Of a stretch of DNA of 64,000 bases, positions 44,857-55,026 are shown piece after piece. Every line of letters begins with the position of its first letter. Within the stretch, counting starts at the first letter, position 1. A model generated the notes under the pieces. That model made no database searches and had not been told where the DNA came from. It was given only the letters and a program-made list of their open reading frames with translations. The translations under genes were made by a program, and so were the position numbers. Where the stretch lies: NCBI RefSeq assembly GCF_003261585.1, contig NZ_POVU01000002.1, forward strand, positions 372,001 through 436,000. Reading direction: 5' to 3'. Source of the stretch: Acinetobacter sp. MB5 (GTDB lineage Bacteria > Pseudomonadota > Gammaproteobacteria > Pseudomonadales > Moraxellaceae).

Positions 44857-45798
44857 TTATGTGAATTTTACTGTATCTTTAAAATCTACCTGCTGCATGT
44901 TTTTCATGAGTTGCTGCATAAATAATTGCGCTGCACGTGACAACTGACGCTTAGGCGCAACGCAGAGTGCAAGGGTCACAGGTTGAATTGCCGCATCCTG
45001 ATAAGGAATAAAATACAGTTCACCACGTTGCACATGAGTATAGACATCGAGCCAGCTCATCAAGGCAATTCCGACATTTTTCTTGAGCAAAGACAACATG
45101 GTCCGAATGTCATTCGATTCAATTTTTTGCTGCGGTAACATTTGCTGACGTTTATAAATGGCATCGACACGATCATGAATCACCAATGGCGCTTGGGCGA
45201 TAATATGCCGATCTGCATAAGTTTGTGACAAGCTGAGTTGGCTATGCTGTGCCAGTGGATGTTCAGGCGACATCACAAAACCCAGTGGCAGTTCAACAAA
45301 AGACAAGACATCCAAATGCGCATGCTGTACAGGGTCGAGAATCATGCCGAAGTCTAGTTCAGCCTGCATAATCTGCTGGGCAATCATCTGACTGTCCTGA
45401 ATCTGGATTTCAAAATTCAGCCACGGATGTTGCTGTTGTAATTCGACAATACTCTCAATCACAAAACCATCGCTGAGCGCAGCAATCAAGCCAAACTGAA
45501 TCGAACCACGGTTTAAGCCCTGAATTTCATCTAAACGGATACAGGTTTGCTGAAAGTCTTTTTGCCAACGCAGTAAATCGCTATACAGTAACTCACCTGC
45601 CAAAGTCAGCTTTAAACCACTGGGCAAGCGTTCAAACAACGGCACACCAAACTGTTCTTCGGCCAGCACAATTTGCCGATGCACAGCCGACACCGAAATA
45701 AACAGTTGTTCTGCGGCTTTACGCAGACTGCCTGTTTTAGCCACCACCATAAAATATTCTGAAAAACGCGAAAACGGCATTGAGTTGTGCATAGGCAT
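44857..45798 (-). CDS. LysR-family transcriptional regulator
   Basis: This 313-residue regulator has the LysR N-terminal helix-turn-helix (SEYFMVVAKTGSLRKAAEQL, then VSAVHRQIVLAEEQFGVPLFERLPSGL) and a periplasmic-binding-protein-like effector domain (about 95-300). It is divergent from the Rieske oxygenase operon and likely activates it in response to a pathway compound. A palindrome typical of LysR operators overlaps its start. Alternative ATGs lie two and six codons downstream. Confidence 0.9.
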   Translation of the reverse strand: MPMHNSMPFSRFSEYFMVVAKTGSLRKAAEQLFISVSAVHRQIVLAEEQFGVPLFERLPSGLKLTLAGELLYSDLLRWQKDFQQTCIRLDEIQGLNRGSIQFGLIAALSDGFVIESIVELQQQHPWLNFEIQIQDSQMIAQQIMQAELDFGMILDPVQHAHLDVLSFVELPLGFVMSPEHPLAQHSQLSLSQTYADRHIIAQAPLVIHDRVDAIYKRQQMLPQQKIESNDIRTMLSLLKKNVGIALMSWLDVYTHVQRGELYFIPYQDAAIQPVTLALCVAPKRQLSRAAQLFMQQLMKNMQQVDFKDTVKFT

Positions 45799-45812
45799 TC
45801 TAAAAATTAGAA
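45798..45812. promoter_or_regulatory. LysR-type operator palindrome
   Basis: TTCTAA-AAA-TTAGAA is a perfect inverted repeat containing the T-N11-A pattern of LysR regulators. It overlaps the first base of the LysR start codon and lies about 90 bases before the oxygenase gene, fitting autorepression plus divergent activation. Confidence 0.5.
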
Positions 45813-45900
45813 CAGATAATCAAAATCATTGTAATAGACGAGAATGGATTTTGGAATCATAGTGAAAACAGTTCAAAAATAATTCTTCTAGGCAGGTTCT

Positions 45901-46944
45901 ATGAACTCACCGATTGCATTTCAAACACTCAGCTTACCAGCTCATTGCAGCTTTCATGAAGCGGACTGGTTTCTGCTGGCGAAATACTGGTATCCGATTG
46001 CCCGCAGTGTCGATGTTGGTGAACAGCCTGTTAAAGCCACTTTGCTCGATGAAGCTTTAGTGATATATCGCATCAACCAAGAAATGGTCGTTGCTAAAGA
46101 TGCTTGCCCACATCGTGGGGTGCCACTGACTTTAGGCAAACATGATGGTGAAGGTGTGGTCTGCCCTTATCATGGTCTACGCTTTGGCGAACACGGACAC
46201 TGTAACCGCATTCCATCGAGTCCAAACCAAGCCATTCCAAGCAAGCTGAATTTAACCACGTTCCCAAGTGTTGAGCGCTACGGACTAATCTGGACGTGCC
46301 TGCTCCCCCAAAGCGACACAGATGTTCCATCTATGCCTTTGTGGGATGAAATTGACGTTCAGCACGTCATCTGCCCAGCGGTCGATATTGCAGCATTTGC
46401 GGGTCGTCAGGTCGAAGGCTTCTTAGACGTTGCACATTTTGCTTGGGTACATTCAGGTACCTTTGCTGATGCCGACAATCAACTGGTCAACGACTACCAT
46501 CCAACCGAAACCGCATACGGTTTTGCTGCCGATTACTGGAGTACGGTTGGCAACTACCCTGCCAGTGAACACTATAAAGGCACGCCTGACTTTAAATGGT
46601 TACGACACTTTGAGTTACATGTCCCTTTTACTGCCACTTTGACCATCCATTTTCGTCATGGCGGGAAAATGGTGATTATGAATGCAGCCTGCCCTGTTTC
46701 AGCCAAAAAAACCCGTCTATTTGCCCCTCTAGTAAAAAACTTCGACCTTGAGGATGATGAACAAGCCATTATTGACTACAACCTGAAAATCTTTGAAGAA
46801 GACCGTCTAGTGGTCGAATCTCAAAAACCTGAACGCTTGCCACTCGATCTCAGCTTAGAAGCTCATATTCCTGCTGACCGCAGCTCGGTAATGTTTCGGC
46901 GCTGCTTAAAAAAAGCAGGGTTTGGTGATTTCTTTTTGGTTTAA
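45901..46944 (+). CDS. Rieske oxygenase alpha subunit (first of a paralogous pair)
   Basis: This 347-residue VanA/phthalate-type oxygenase has Rieske ligands Cys69, His71, Cys88 and His91, and the iron site DVAHFAWVH (Asp-x2-His-x4-His). The C-terminal part carries FEEDRLVVESQKPE, as in O- and N-demethylases of this class. It is closely similar to the oxygenase encoded at 48025-49080. There is no ferredoxin gene; the reductase gene downstream would serve it directly. The substrate is unknown, and demethylation or hydroxylation of an aromatic acid is the usual chemistry. Confidence 0.88.
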   Translation: MNSPIAFQTLSLPAHCSFHEADWFLLAKYWYPIARSVDVGEQPVKATLLDEALVIYRINQEMVVAKDACPHRGVPLTLGKHDGEGVVCPYHGLRFGEHGHCNRIPSSPNQAIPSKLNLTTFPSVERYGLIWTCLLPQSDTDVPSMPLWDEIDVQHVICPAVDIAAFAGRQVEGFLDVAHFAWVHSGTFADADNQLVNDYHPTETAYGFAADYWSTVGNYPASEHYKGTPDFKWLRHFELHVPFTATLTIHFRHGGKMVIMNAACPVSAKKTRLFAPLVKNFDLEDDEQAIIDYNLKIFEEDRLVVESQKPERLPLDLSLEAHIPADRSSVMFRRCLKKAGFGDFFLV

Positions 46945-47019
46945 ACCTGACTCGGATTTTAATCATACTTTGGTTCAAATCTTGCAAGGTTTTCTCATCA
47001 CAATAAAAAGGATAAGCAC

Positions 47020-47994
47020 ATGGAAAAGTTAAAAGTGGTTGTCGATAGTATTGGTCGTCAAGGAGAAGGCAATTTAGCCATCACGCTACTGCCTGTACAA
47101 CCCCACAACTTGCCAGCATGGCAGGCAGGTGCACATATTGATATTTATTTACCTAATCAAATGACACGTCAGTATTCGTTGACAGGCAATCCAACCCAGC
47201 AAGATCAGTATGTGATTTGCGTTAAAAAGGAACAACTGTCGCGTGGTGGTTCACAGTACATTCATGAACATTTACGCGTTGGGCAACACATTGAAATTTC
47301 TCCGCCACGCAATCTATTTCCGCTTAAAACGGCTGAGGAATATTTACTGGTTGCCGCAGGCATCGGGATTACCCCAATCTTGGCAATGGCAGAACAACTT
47401 GAAGCACAGAAGAAAACTTTTGAGTTGTATTACTGTGTCAAAACTCCGCTGCATTTGGCATTTACTAGCCGTTGGCGACAAGGGTTTAAATTTGGAAAAA
47501 TCCATGTGCTGTACAGTTCTTTAGGTGAAAGTCTCCGAATTGAACATCCCGAAAGTTTGCAACAACCTTTAGCAAGCAAACGCCTGTACTTGTGCGGCCC
47601 AGAAAGCTTTATGCATGAATATCAACAATATGCCATGCAACTAGGTTGGCAAGCCGATCAAATTCACTTGGAAGCCTTCCATCCACCACAACGGCAACCG
47701 AGTTCACTCGACAGTGCTGCCGATGCTGGGTTTCAAATTAAATTGCAACGTTCAGGACAAATTTTTCATGTGCCTGAACAGAAAAGTATCGCTTCAGTAC
47801 TGCTTGAACATCAGGTCAGTATTCCCTTATCGTGTGAAATGGGCATGTGTGGTGCATGTCTGACCCGCGTCTTGGCAGGCGAAGTTGACCACCGAGACAG
47901 TGTACAAAGCGAAAATGAAAAAAATGCCAGTGAACAGTACATTGCCTTGTGTTGTTCACGCGCCAAAAGCCCAGTGCTTGAGCTGGATTTATAA
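47020..47994 (+). CDS. VanB-type oxygenase reductase (FMN/NAD/[2Fe-2S])
   Basis: This 324-residue phthalate-dioxygenase-reductase-type protein has a flavin site (RQYSLTGNP), a NAD(P) site (VAAGIGITPILAM) and a C-terminal plant-type [2Fe-2S] domain with CEMGMCGAC and a distal Cys in ALCCSRA. It passes electrons from NAD(P)H straight to a Rieske oxygenase. It lies between two oxygenase genes, 75 bases after the first and 30 bases before the second, and probably serves both. Confidence 0.9.
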   Translation: MEKLKVVVDSIGRQGEGNLAITLLPVQPHNLPAWQAGAHIDIYLPNQMTRQYSLTGNPTQQDQYVICVKKEQLSRGGSQYIHEHLRVGQHIEISPPRNLFPLKTAEEYLLVAAGIGITPILAMAEQLEAQKKTFELYYCVKTPLHLAFTSRWRQGFKFGKIHVLYSSLGESLRIEHPESLQQPLASKRLYLCGPESFMHEYQQYAMQLGWQADQIHLEAFHPPQRQPSSLDSAADAGFQIKLQRSGQIFHVPEQKSIASVLLEHQVSIPLSCEMGMCGACLTRVLAGEVDHRDSVQSENEKNASEQYIALCCSRAKSPVLELDL

Positions 47995-48024
47995 ACAAGA
48001 TAGAGAAAAAAATTAGGGGTCACT

Positions 48025-49080
48025 ATGAACGCAATTCCAGTCACGCAACTGCTCAACAAACCTTGCTACAGCCAATTTGACAGCGACGATTGGGATATTT
48101 TGGCACAACATTGGTATCCCGTTGCCCGTATTGAAGATGTCAGCAGCACACCGCAACAGGTCATGTTGCTCGATGTCAAACTTGCCTTATATAAAACTGA
48201 AAGCGGCCTGATTCGCTTGGTTCGGGACATTTGCCCGCATCGTGGTGTACCACTGACCAAAGGCTGGGTGGAAGGTGAAGAAATTATTTGTCCTTATCAT
48301 GGCTTACATTACAACAGTGAAGGTAAATGCACCTTAATTCCAGCACAACCAGAACTCACCAAAATCTCGGATCGCTTCTCACTGACCAGTTTTCCAGTGG
48401 TTGAAAAATATGGTTTGATTTGGACAAGTATTCTCAGTCGTGACGAAACTAAAGCCAACTTTCCTGTACTCGATACTTGGGATCAACCTGAACATCAGGC
48501 AATTTTACCGCCATTTGTGGATATTGCAGGTTCAAGTGGTCGTCAGTTAGAAGGCTTTATCGATGTTGCCCATTTCGCTTGGGTACATCACAGAGCCTTT
48601 GCCAACCGTGACAATCCTGTTGTACCTAAATATTCAACGGTCAAAACCGATTATGGTCTACATACCGAATACGTCAGCAATGTCAGTAACTATCCACATG
48701 GAATGCAACATCTTGCGCCTGACGATTTTTTATGGAAACGTACTTTTGATGTTTATCCACCCTTTTCAGCGATCTTAACCGTTGATTTTCCGAACGATGG
48801 CGTTTTAAAAATCCTCAATGCCTGCTGTCCTGTGTCGCACAACAAAACCCGTTTGTTCGTGCCACTGACCCGTAACTTTGATACCACAGGTGACTTGCAA
48901 GCGGTGTATGACTTTAATGCACAGATTTTTGCTGAAGATCAGGACATGGTTGAATCACAAAAACCTGAAGAATTACCCCTAGATTTGACTATGGAAGCCC
49001 ACTTTGAAGCCGATCGTTCATCGACCACATATCGACGTATTTTGGCGGACTGGGGCTTAAGCAAACGCTATACCGTCTAA
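48025..49080 (+). CDS. Rieske oxygenase alpha subunit (second of a paralogous pair)
   Basis: This 351-residue oxygenase has Rieske ligands Cys70, His72, Cys89 and His92, and the same iron-site nonapeptide DVAHFAWVH as its neighbour. The two proteins align over their full length and share the ending motifs AVYDFNAQIFAEDQDMVESQ and EADRSS. It may accept a related substrate, act at a later step, or form a mixed oligomer with the first. A terminator follows. Confidence 0.88.
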   Translation: MNAIPVTQLLNKPCYSQFDSDDWDILAQHWYPVARIEDVSSTPQQVMLLDVKLALYKTESGLIRLVRDICPHRGVPLTKGWVEGEEIICPYHGLHYNSEGKCTLIPAQPELTKISDRFSLTSFPVVEKYGLIWTSILSRDETKANFPVLDTWDQPEHQAILPPFVDIAGSSGRQLEGFIDVAHFAWVHHRAFANRDNPVVPKYSTVKTDYGLHTEYVSNVSNYPHGMQHLAPDDFLWKRTFDVYPPFSAILTVDFPNDGVLKILNACCPVSHNKTRLFVPLTRNFDTTGDLQAVYDFNAQIFAEDQDMVESQKPEELPLDLTMEAHFEADRSSTTYRRILADWGLSKRYTV

Positions 49081-49105
49081 TCATCGCAACGTTGTTGATT
49101 GCAAG

Positions 49106-49129
49106 ATCCGTGACCTGTCACGGATTTTT
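49106..49129 (+). terminator. terminator of the Rieske oxygenase operon
   Basis: ATCCGTGA / TCACGGAT with a CCTG loop is followed by TTTTT. It lies 26 bases after the last stop codon. Confidence 0.85.
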
Positions 49130-49209
49130 GCTTTTCAATTCCAGAAATTTTCGGCAAACTTTATTCGAGCTGTTCTTTAGCCCAATTTTTAGTCAAAACT
49201 GCTGTATGA

Positions 49210-50673
<1,464 letters not shown>

Positions 50674-50692
50674 TTGATTTTATTTTGAGTTT

Positions 50693-50725
50693 AAAAAGCC
50701 ACCTGAACTTAGGTGGCTTTTTTTT
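50693..50725. terminator. shared terminator of argG and the convergent gene
   Basis: GCCACCT / AGGTGGC with a GAACTT loop is flanked by AAAAA and TTTTTTTT. The stop codon of the convergent diguanylate cyclase gene (50709-50711) lies within the loop and 3' arm, so the terminator doubles as coding-end sequence. Confidence 0.88.
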
Positions 50726-51989
50726 GTGCCTCAACATCATCATAATCCCGTATCTCATGCTGGCTGATTTGATGTCGGCCACAAGCCTTTGCCCGATACA
50801 ATGCCTGATCGGCAAAATATAATAACTGCTGGGACGAAATCTGGTGCTCGGTACTATACACAGCGACTCCCAAGCTAATCGTAATATGTGGGGAAATCTC
50901 TGATTTTGCATGATGAATCTGCAATTCATCTACAGCTTTGGAAATGTGCGATGCAATCCTATATGCCTGATGTACGTCAGTATTTGGCAACAAAACTACA
51001 AATTCCTCACCACCATAACGCGCAACAAAATCTTGATCACGAACTGTATTTTGAATTGCATGCGCAATGGCTTTTAAAACAGCATCACCTTGAGGATGTC
51101 CATAATAATCATTATAAAATTTAAAATAATCGATATCGATAAACACTACGGCCAACGGCTGTTGTTCTGATTGTGCCAAAGCATGATAACGCTCTAGGGT
51201 TGCATCCAAACTCCGCCGATTTGAAACATTGGTCAAGCCATCAAATTGACTCAATGTTAAAAGCTGGTCGTTATATTCTTTTAAAATTTGCTGATCGACG
51301 CCAATCAATTTGGTCTTTAAAAAACTCATCCGTTCCTGATGATTCATAATTTTGGTAATGCCAAAACCAATCATATTGCTCCCAACAAAAACCCTCAGAC
51401 AGACGACTAGATCAAACTTAACCTGAAAATAAAAAAACGTGGCAAAAATAGCAGCACTAGAAATCAAACCAACCACAAACATATGTAGTGGTTTCACACC
51501 TGTCATCACATAACCAAAAATAAAAACAAAAGCTATAAAAACAAATTGTTGTCGAATTGAAGAAGTATATTGAGATAAGGTTAAAACGGCGGTCAAATAA
51601 ATTGCCCAGCCTATAATAAACAAGGCGACATAACCAAAATAATGCTGAGCTTTGGGATGACGGGCAATCAGCACCAGAAGGGATAGACAGAATGCCCCAT
51701 TCGATGCACTAAGCAAACCTCGCCAATAATCATGTTCAATATAGAGTGCTGGAATAATAAAATAATTGCGAAATACTATAAAAATAGCACAACAAAGGTA
51801 AATGATTCCGCCAATTTTTGAGAAACTTAGAAAACTACTGATTGCTCGTTTTTGATGATAGACCCAAAATTCAGTTTCATAAGGTTGAGGTAAACTACGC
51901 CCTGCCCGCTGTTCATGCTCAGCGAGAATGGTCTCAATATCTTGCTTTTGTAATTGTAATATCTTGATGTTTTGGTGATTGGCTATCAT
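50709..51989 (-). CDS. membrane-bound diguanylate cyclase (GGDEF)
   Basis: This protein of about 426 residues has some six to seven membrane segments (residues 55-240) and a C-terminal GGDEF domain (about 255-420) with DIDYFKFYNDYYGHPQGD and RYGGEEF. The inhibitory site RDQD lies at the proper distance before GGEEF, so feedback inhibition by c-di-GMP is expected, unlike the cyclase encoded at 7551-8777. The ATG at 51989 was preferred to a TTG three codons upstream. The stimulus is unknown. Confidence 0.88.
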   Translation of the reverse strand: MIANHQNIKILQLQKQDIETILAEHEQRAGRSLPQPYETEFWVYHQKRAISSFLSFSKIGGIIYLCCAIFIVFRNYFIIPALYIEHDYWRGLLSASNGAFCLSLLVLIARHPKAQHYFGYVALFIIGWAIYLTAVLTLSQYTSSIRQQFVFIAFVFIFGYVMTGVKPLHMFVVGLISSAAIFATFFYFQVKFDLVVCLRVFVGSNMIGFGITKIMNHQERMSFLKTKLIGVDQQILKEYNDQLLTLSQFDGLTNVSNRRSLDATLERYHALAQSEQQPLAVVFIDIDYFKFYNDYYGHPQGDAVLKAIAHAIQNTVRDQDFVARYGGEEFVVLLPNTDVHQAYRIASHISKAVDELQIHHAKSEISPHITISLGVAVYSTEHQISSQQLLYFADQALYRAKACGRHQISQHEIRDYDDVEAQKKAT

Positions 51990-52134
51990 AAAATGCAAAC
52001 CAACGGAGTTCTTATTAAAGTTAGCACACTTTTTATCTAGACAATGCTTTTCTTGTCAGATTTCCTCATCTCTAAAATTACCATTCTGCGGTAAATTGCA
52101 TTATCATTTGTTTTATTTCTTAGCCTGAACCCCC

Positions 52135-53169
52135 TTGAAGACATTAACTCTTATTCAGCCAGATGATTGGCACGCTCACCTGCGTGATGGTTTAGCCCTC
52201 AAGCGCACAGTTCCAGACCTTGCAAATCAATTCGCTCGTGCGATTTGTATGCCGAATCTTGTTCCACCTGTAAAAACTGTGGAAGAAGCCAATGCTTACC
52301 GTGAACGCATCATGCAACACGTCCCAGAGGGTGTGCATTTTGACCCGCGCATGGTGTTGTACTTTACTGACCATACCTCACCAGATGAAGTGATTAAAAT
52401 TAAAGAGTCTGAGCATGTTAATGCCATCAAACTCTATCCTGCGGGTGCAACCACCAACTCTGACAATGGCGTGAGCGACATTCGTAAAGTGTATGCAGTC
52501 ATTGAGCAACTTGAAAAACATCAAGTGCCATTATTGCTACATGGTGAAGTAACGCATTCACATGTCGATATCTTTGACCGTGAAAAACGCTTTATCGACG
52601 AGATTCTCTCTCCAATCTTGAAGCAATTCCCTGCGCTTAAAGTCGTGCTTGAACACATCACCACCAGCGATGCTGCACAGTTTGTACTTGAGCAAGACCG
52701 CAATATCGCAGCAACCATTACACCGCAACATTTATTGTTTAACCGCAACGACATGTTGGTGGGTGGGATCAAACCGCATTTCTACTGCTTGCCAATTTTG
52801 AAGCGCCAGACGCATCAAAAAACCTTGCTTGAAGTGGCAACCAGCGGCAACCCGAAATTCTTCTTGGGTACTGACAGTGCTCCACATGCTCAAAATGCCA
52901 AAGAAAATGCATGCGGCTGTGCAGGTTGCTATAGCGCTCCAACAGCGATTGAACTTTATGCACAAGCATTTGATCAGGTTGGTAAAATTGAACGTCTTGA
53001 AGGCTTTGCCAGCTTCTTTGGTGCAGACTTCTACGGTTTACCACGCAACACCAGCACTATTACCCTCGTCAAAGAAGACCAAGTGATCCCTGAAAGTTTC
53101 GACTATTTGGAAGATCAAAAAATTATCCCGCTTCACGCTGGAAAAACCATCCATTGGAGAAAAGTGTGA
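52135..53169 (+). CDS. pyrC: dihydroorotase
   Basis: PyrC cyclises carbamoyl aspartate to dihydroorotate in pyrimidine synthesis. The 344-residue zinc enzyme has the metal-binding HAHLRDG at residues 13-19 and further ligands in [10 protein letters not shown] and LEHITT. The start codon must be TTG: an in-frame TGA lies nine bases upstream and no ATG or GTG occurs before the metal motif. No clear ribosome binding site precedes it. The stop overlaps the rnt start by four bases. Confidence 0.95.
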   Translation: MKTLTLIQPDDWHAHLRDGLALKRTVPDLANQFARAICMPNLVPPVKTVEEANAYRERIMQHVPEGVHFDPRMVLYFTDHTSPDEVIKIKESEHVNAIKLYPAGATTNSDNGVSDIRKVYAVIEQLEKHQVPLLLHGEVTHSHVDIFDREKRFIDEILSPILKQFPALKVVLEHITTSDAAQFVLEQDRNIAATITPQHLLFNRNDMLVGGIKPHFYCLPILKRQTHQKTLLEVATSGNPKFFLGTDSAPHAQNAKENACGCAGCYSAPTAIELYAQAFDQVGKIERLEGFASFFGADFYGLPRNTSTITLVKEDQVIPESFDYLEDQKIIPLHAGKTIHWRKV

Positions 53170-53813
53170 CCGATTCTACTGCACCCTTAATGGGTCAGCG
53201 TTTTCGTGGTTTTTTGCCTGTGGTGGTCGATGTTGAAACCGCAGGCTTTAATGCCCAAACCGATGCTTTACTCGAAATTGCCTGTATTCCAATTGTTTAC
53301 AATGAACAAGGTGAATTCGTCCCAGGTCAAGCATTTCATGCACACATCAATCCATTTGAAGGTGCTCACCTTGACCGTCGCTCACTCGACTTTATCGGGA
53401 TTGATCCTTTTAGCCCGCTGCGCGTGGCGATGGCCGAAGATGAAAAGTCAGCGCTCAAACGTATCTTTAAATCTTTGACTGAAGTCCGTCGTGCCCAGCA
53501 ATGTACCCATGCGGTACTGGTCGGTCACAATGCACACTTCGACTTGGGCTTTTTACAAGCCGCAGTTGCACGTACTGGTACCAAAAACCAAAGCCCATTC
53601 CACAGTTTTTCTGTATTCGATACGGTGACTTTAAGTGCCCTAATGTTCGGTCAAACGGTTTTGGCGAAGTCGTGCATTCAGGCAGGAATTGAGTTCGACG
53701 GTAAAGAAGCACACTCTGCTTTATACGATACGCAAAAGACTGCTGAACTGTTTTGCTATATTTTGAACAAACTGTCTCCGCACCTGCTTGACAGTTTAAC
53801 GGCGGATCACTAA
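53166..53813 (+). CDS. rnt: ribonuclease T
   Basis: RNase T is a DEDD exonuclease that trims tRNA and other stable RNA 3' ends and turns over the CCA end. The 215-residue protein shows the Exo I motif [10 protein letters not shown], Exo [15 protein letters not shown] and the ExoIII region [10 protein letters not shown]. The GTG start overlaps the pyrC stop (GTGA) and has GGAG six bases upstream. A tRNA-Glu gene follows 20 bases after its stop, with a promoter inside the 3' end of this gene. Confidence 0.94.
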   Translation: MTDSTAPLMGQRFRGFLPVVVDVETAGFNAQTDALLEIACIPIVYNEQGEFVPGQAFHAHINPFEGAHLDRRSLDFIGIDPFSPLRVAMAEDEKSALKRIFKSLTEVRRAQQCTHAVLVGHNAHFDLGFLQAAVARTGTKNQSPFHSFSVFDTVTLSALMFGQTVLAKSCIQAGIEFDGKEAHSALYDTQKTAELFCYILNKLSPHLLDSLTADH

Positions 53814-53816
53814 GAT
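53788..53816 (+). promoter_or_regulatory. promoter of tRNA-Glu inside the rnt 3' end
   Basis: A perfect TTGACA (53788-53793) is 17 bases from TAAGAT (53811-53816). The predicted start is near 53823, about ten bases before the tRNA. The -35 lies in the last codons of rnt. Confidence 0.65.
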
Positions 53817-53833
53817 ACCGCCATCCTCGCAAC

Positions 53834-53909
53834 GTCCCTATCGTCTAGAGGCCTAGGACATCGCCCTTTCACGGCGGTAACCGGGGTTCGAATCCCCGTA
53901 GGGACGCCA
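53834..53909 (+). tRNA. tRNA-Glu(TTC), copy 1
   Basis: This 76-base gene has acceptor stem GTCCCTA / TAGGGAC, anticodon TTC within CCTTTCACG, T-loop GTTCGAATC and encoded CCA. It is identical to the copies at 57649 and 57748. It lies 20 bases after rnt. Only a weak 5-bp hairpin with TTTT follows before the convergent lysO. Confidence 0.97.
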
Positions 53910-53926
53910 TCTACTTGATTATTCAA

Positions 53927-54829
53927 TCATTTTAATGACGCAAACAGCACAATCAAAAACGGTGCGATCAACGTCAAAATAAATCCACTAAACAAAGCCA
54001 ATTGAACATCACTACTGCGACAGTTTTGCTTAATAAATGGCAAAGTTGAATCCATAGCCGTTGCACCACAGACACCGATCACACTTCGCGGCAAACTGCG
54101 CCCACATAAAAACAGCAATAAAATCCCGTAAAACTCACGGATTAGATCAGTGAGCAAGGCAAAGCTACCCATTTCTTTACCCAACAAATTCGCCACCAAA
54201 GAACCTGACAAACTAAACCAGCCAAAACCACTTGCAACCGTTAATAATGCAGTAAATGAATGCGGTAACAGCCAATGTGCAATATACGCTGCGATAAAAA
54301 TCGCGAGCAGCATGGCACAAGGTACCCAAATCTGCTGTCTGGTTAAACGCGCTAAACGAACAGTCGATAAATCAATGCCGATCAAGACAATTAAAATCAG
54401 CAACAAGACATGTGAGAATTGAGCAGCATGCAAATCATGCGGCAAGACCCAATAACTCAGCATACCTAGTCCAACCATCAGCATGGCCATACAGCATTCC
54501 TGCAAGGGTTTGAGCAAGTCACGAAAATCACGCGTTGAATTTTCAACACCATGCTCTTGAACAGGTCGGGCAAGCAACAATAAAAAACTGCTGACCGATA
54601 AAATACTGGCGTAGATGAAGCTTTCACGTAAGACTTTCCAACCAACATTGGGTTGAAATAACACATCTGCAAACTGATAGCCAATCACCATGAGCAAAGC
54701 CCAGACCAAATAACCAATACTGCCAATTGCCAATGTTTTGATCGGTAGAGTCAGCACCCGACCCAATAGCCATCCACCGAGCAAGGCAAGCAAGATGGGT
54801 ACAATAGAACTCAATAAAAGTGTAGCCAT
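53927..54829 (-). CDS. lysO: LysO-family amino acid exporter
   Basis: This 300-residue inner-membrane protein has about eight hydrophobic segments and matches the LysO (YbjE) lysine exporter family: GIDLSTVRLARL and SGFGWFSLSGSLVANLLG with GVCGATAMDSTLPFI. In E. coli LysO exports lysine and thialysine. The family match is clear, but substrate identity is inferred. It is convergent with tRNA-Glu copy 1 and divergent from the permease gene. Confidence 0.85.
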   Translation of the reverse strand: MATLLLSSIVPILLALLGGWLLGRVLTLPIKTLAIGSIGYLVWALLMVIGYQFADVLFQPNVGWKVLRESFIYASILSVSSFLLLLARPVQEHGVENSTRDFRDLLKPLQECCMAMLMVGLGMLSYWVLPHDLHAAQFSHVLLLILIVLIGIDLSTVRLARLTRQQIWVPCAMLLAIFIAAYIAHWLLPHSFTALLTVASGFGWFSLSGSLVANLLGKEMGSFALLTDLIREFYGILLLFLCGRSLPRSVIGVCGATAMDSTLPFIKQNCRSSDVQLALFSGFILTLIAPFLIVLFASLK

Positions 54830-55026
54830 ATTCGATTAAATGATTAAAAATGCAGTATATCATGCACTTTTTTTAGCCTTTTGTTCAAAAAAACTTAAAA
54901 ATCACATTTAGATATTTTTGAATTTCATTGCCCATTTCTCAAATTTAACAAAAACTGGACGGCTATTGCACATTTAATGGTTTTCTCTAAAATAACCCGC
55001 TTCATTTTTTGTATTTCTCATTTCCC

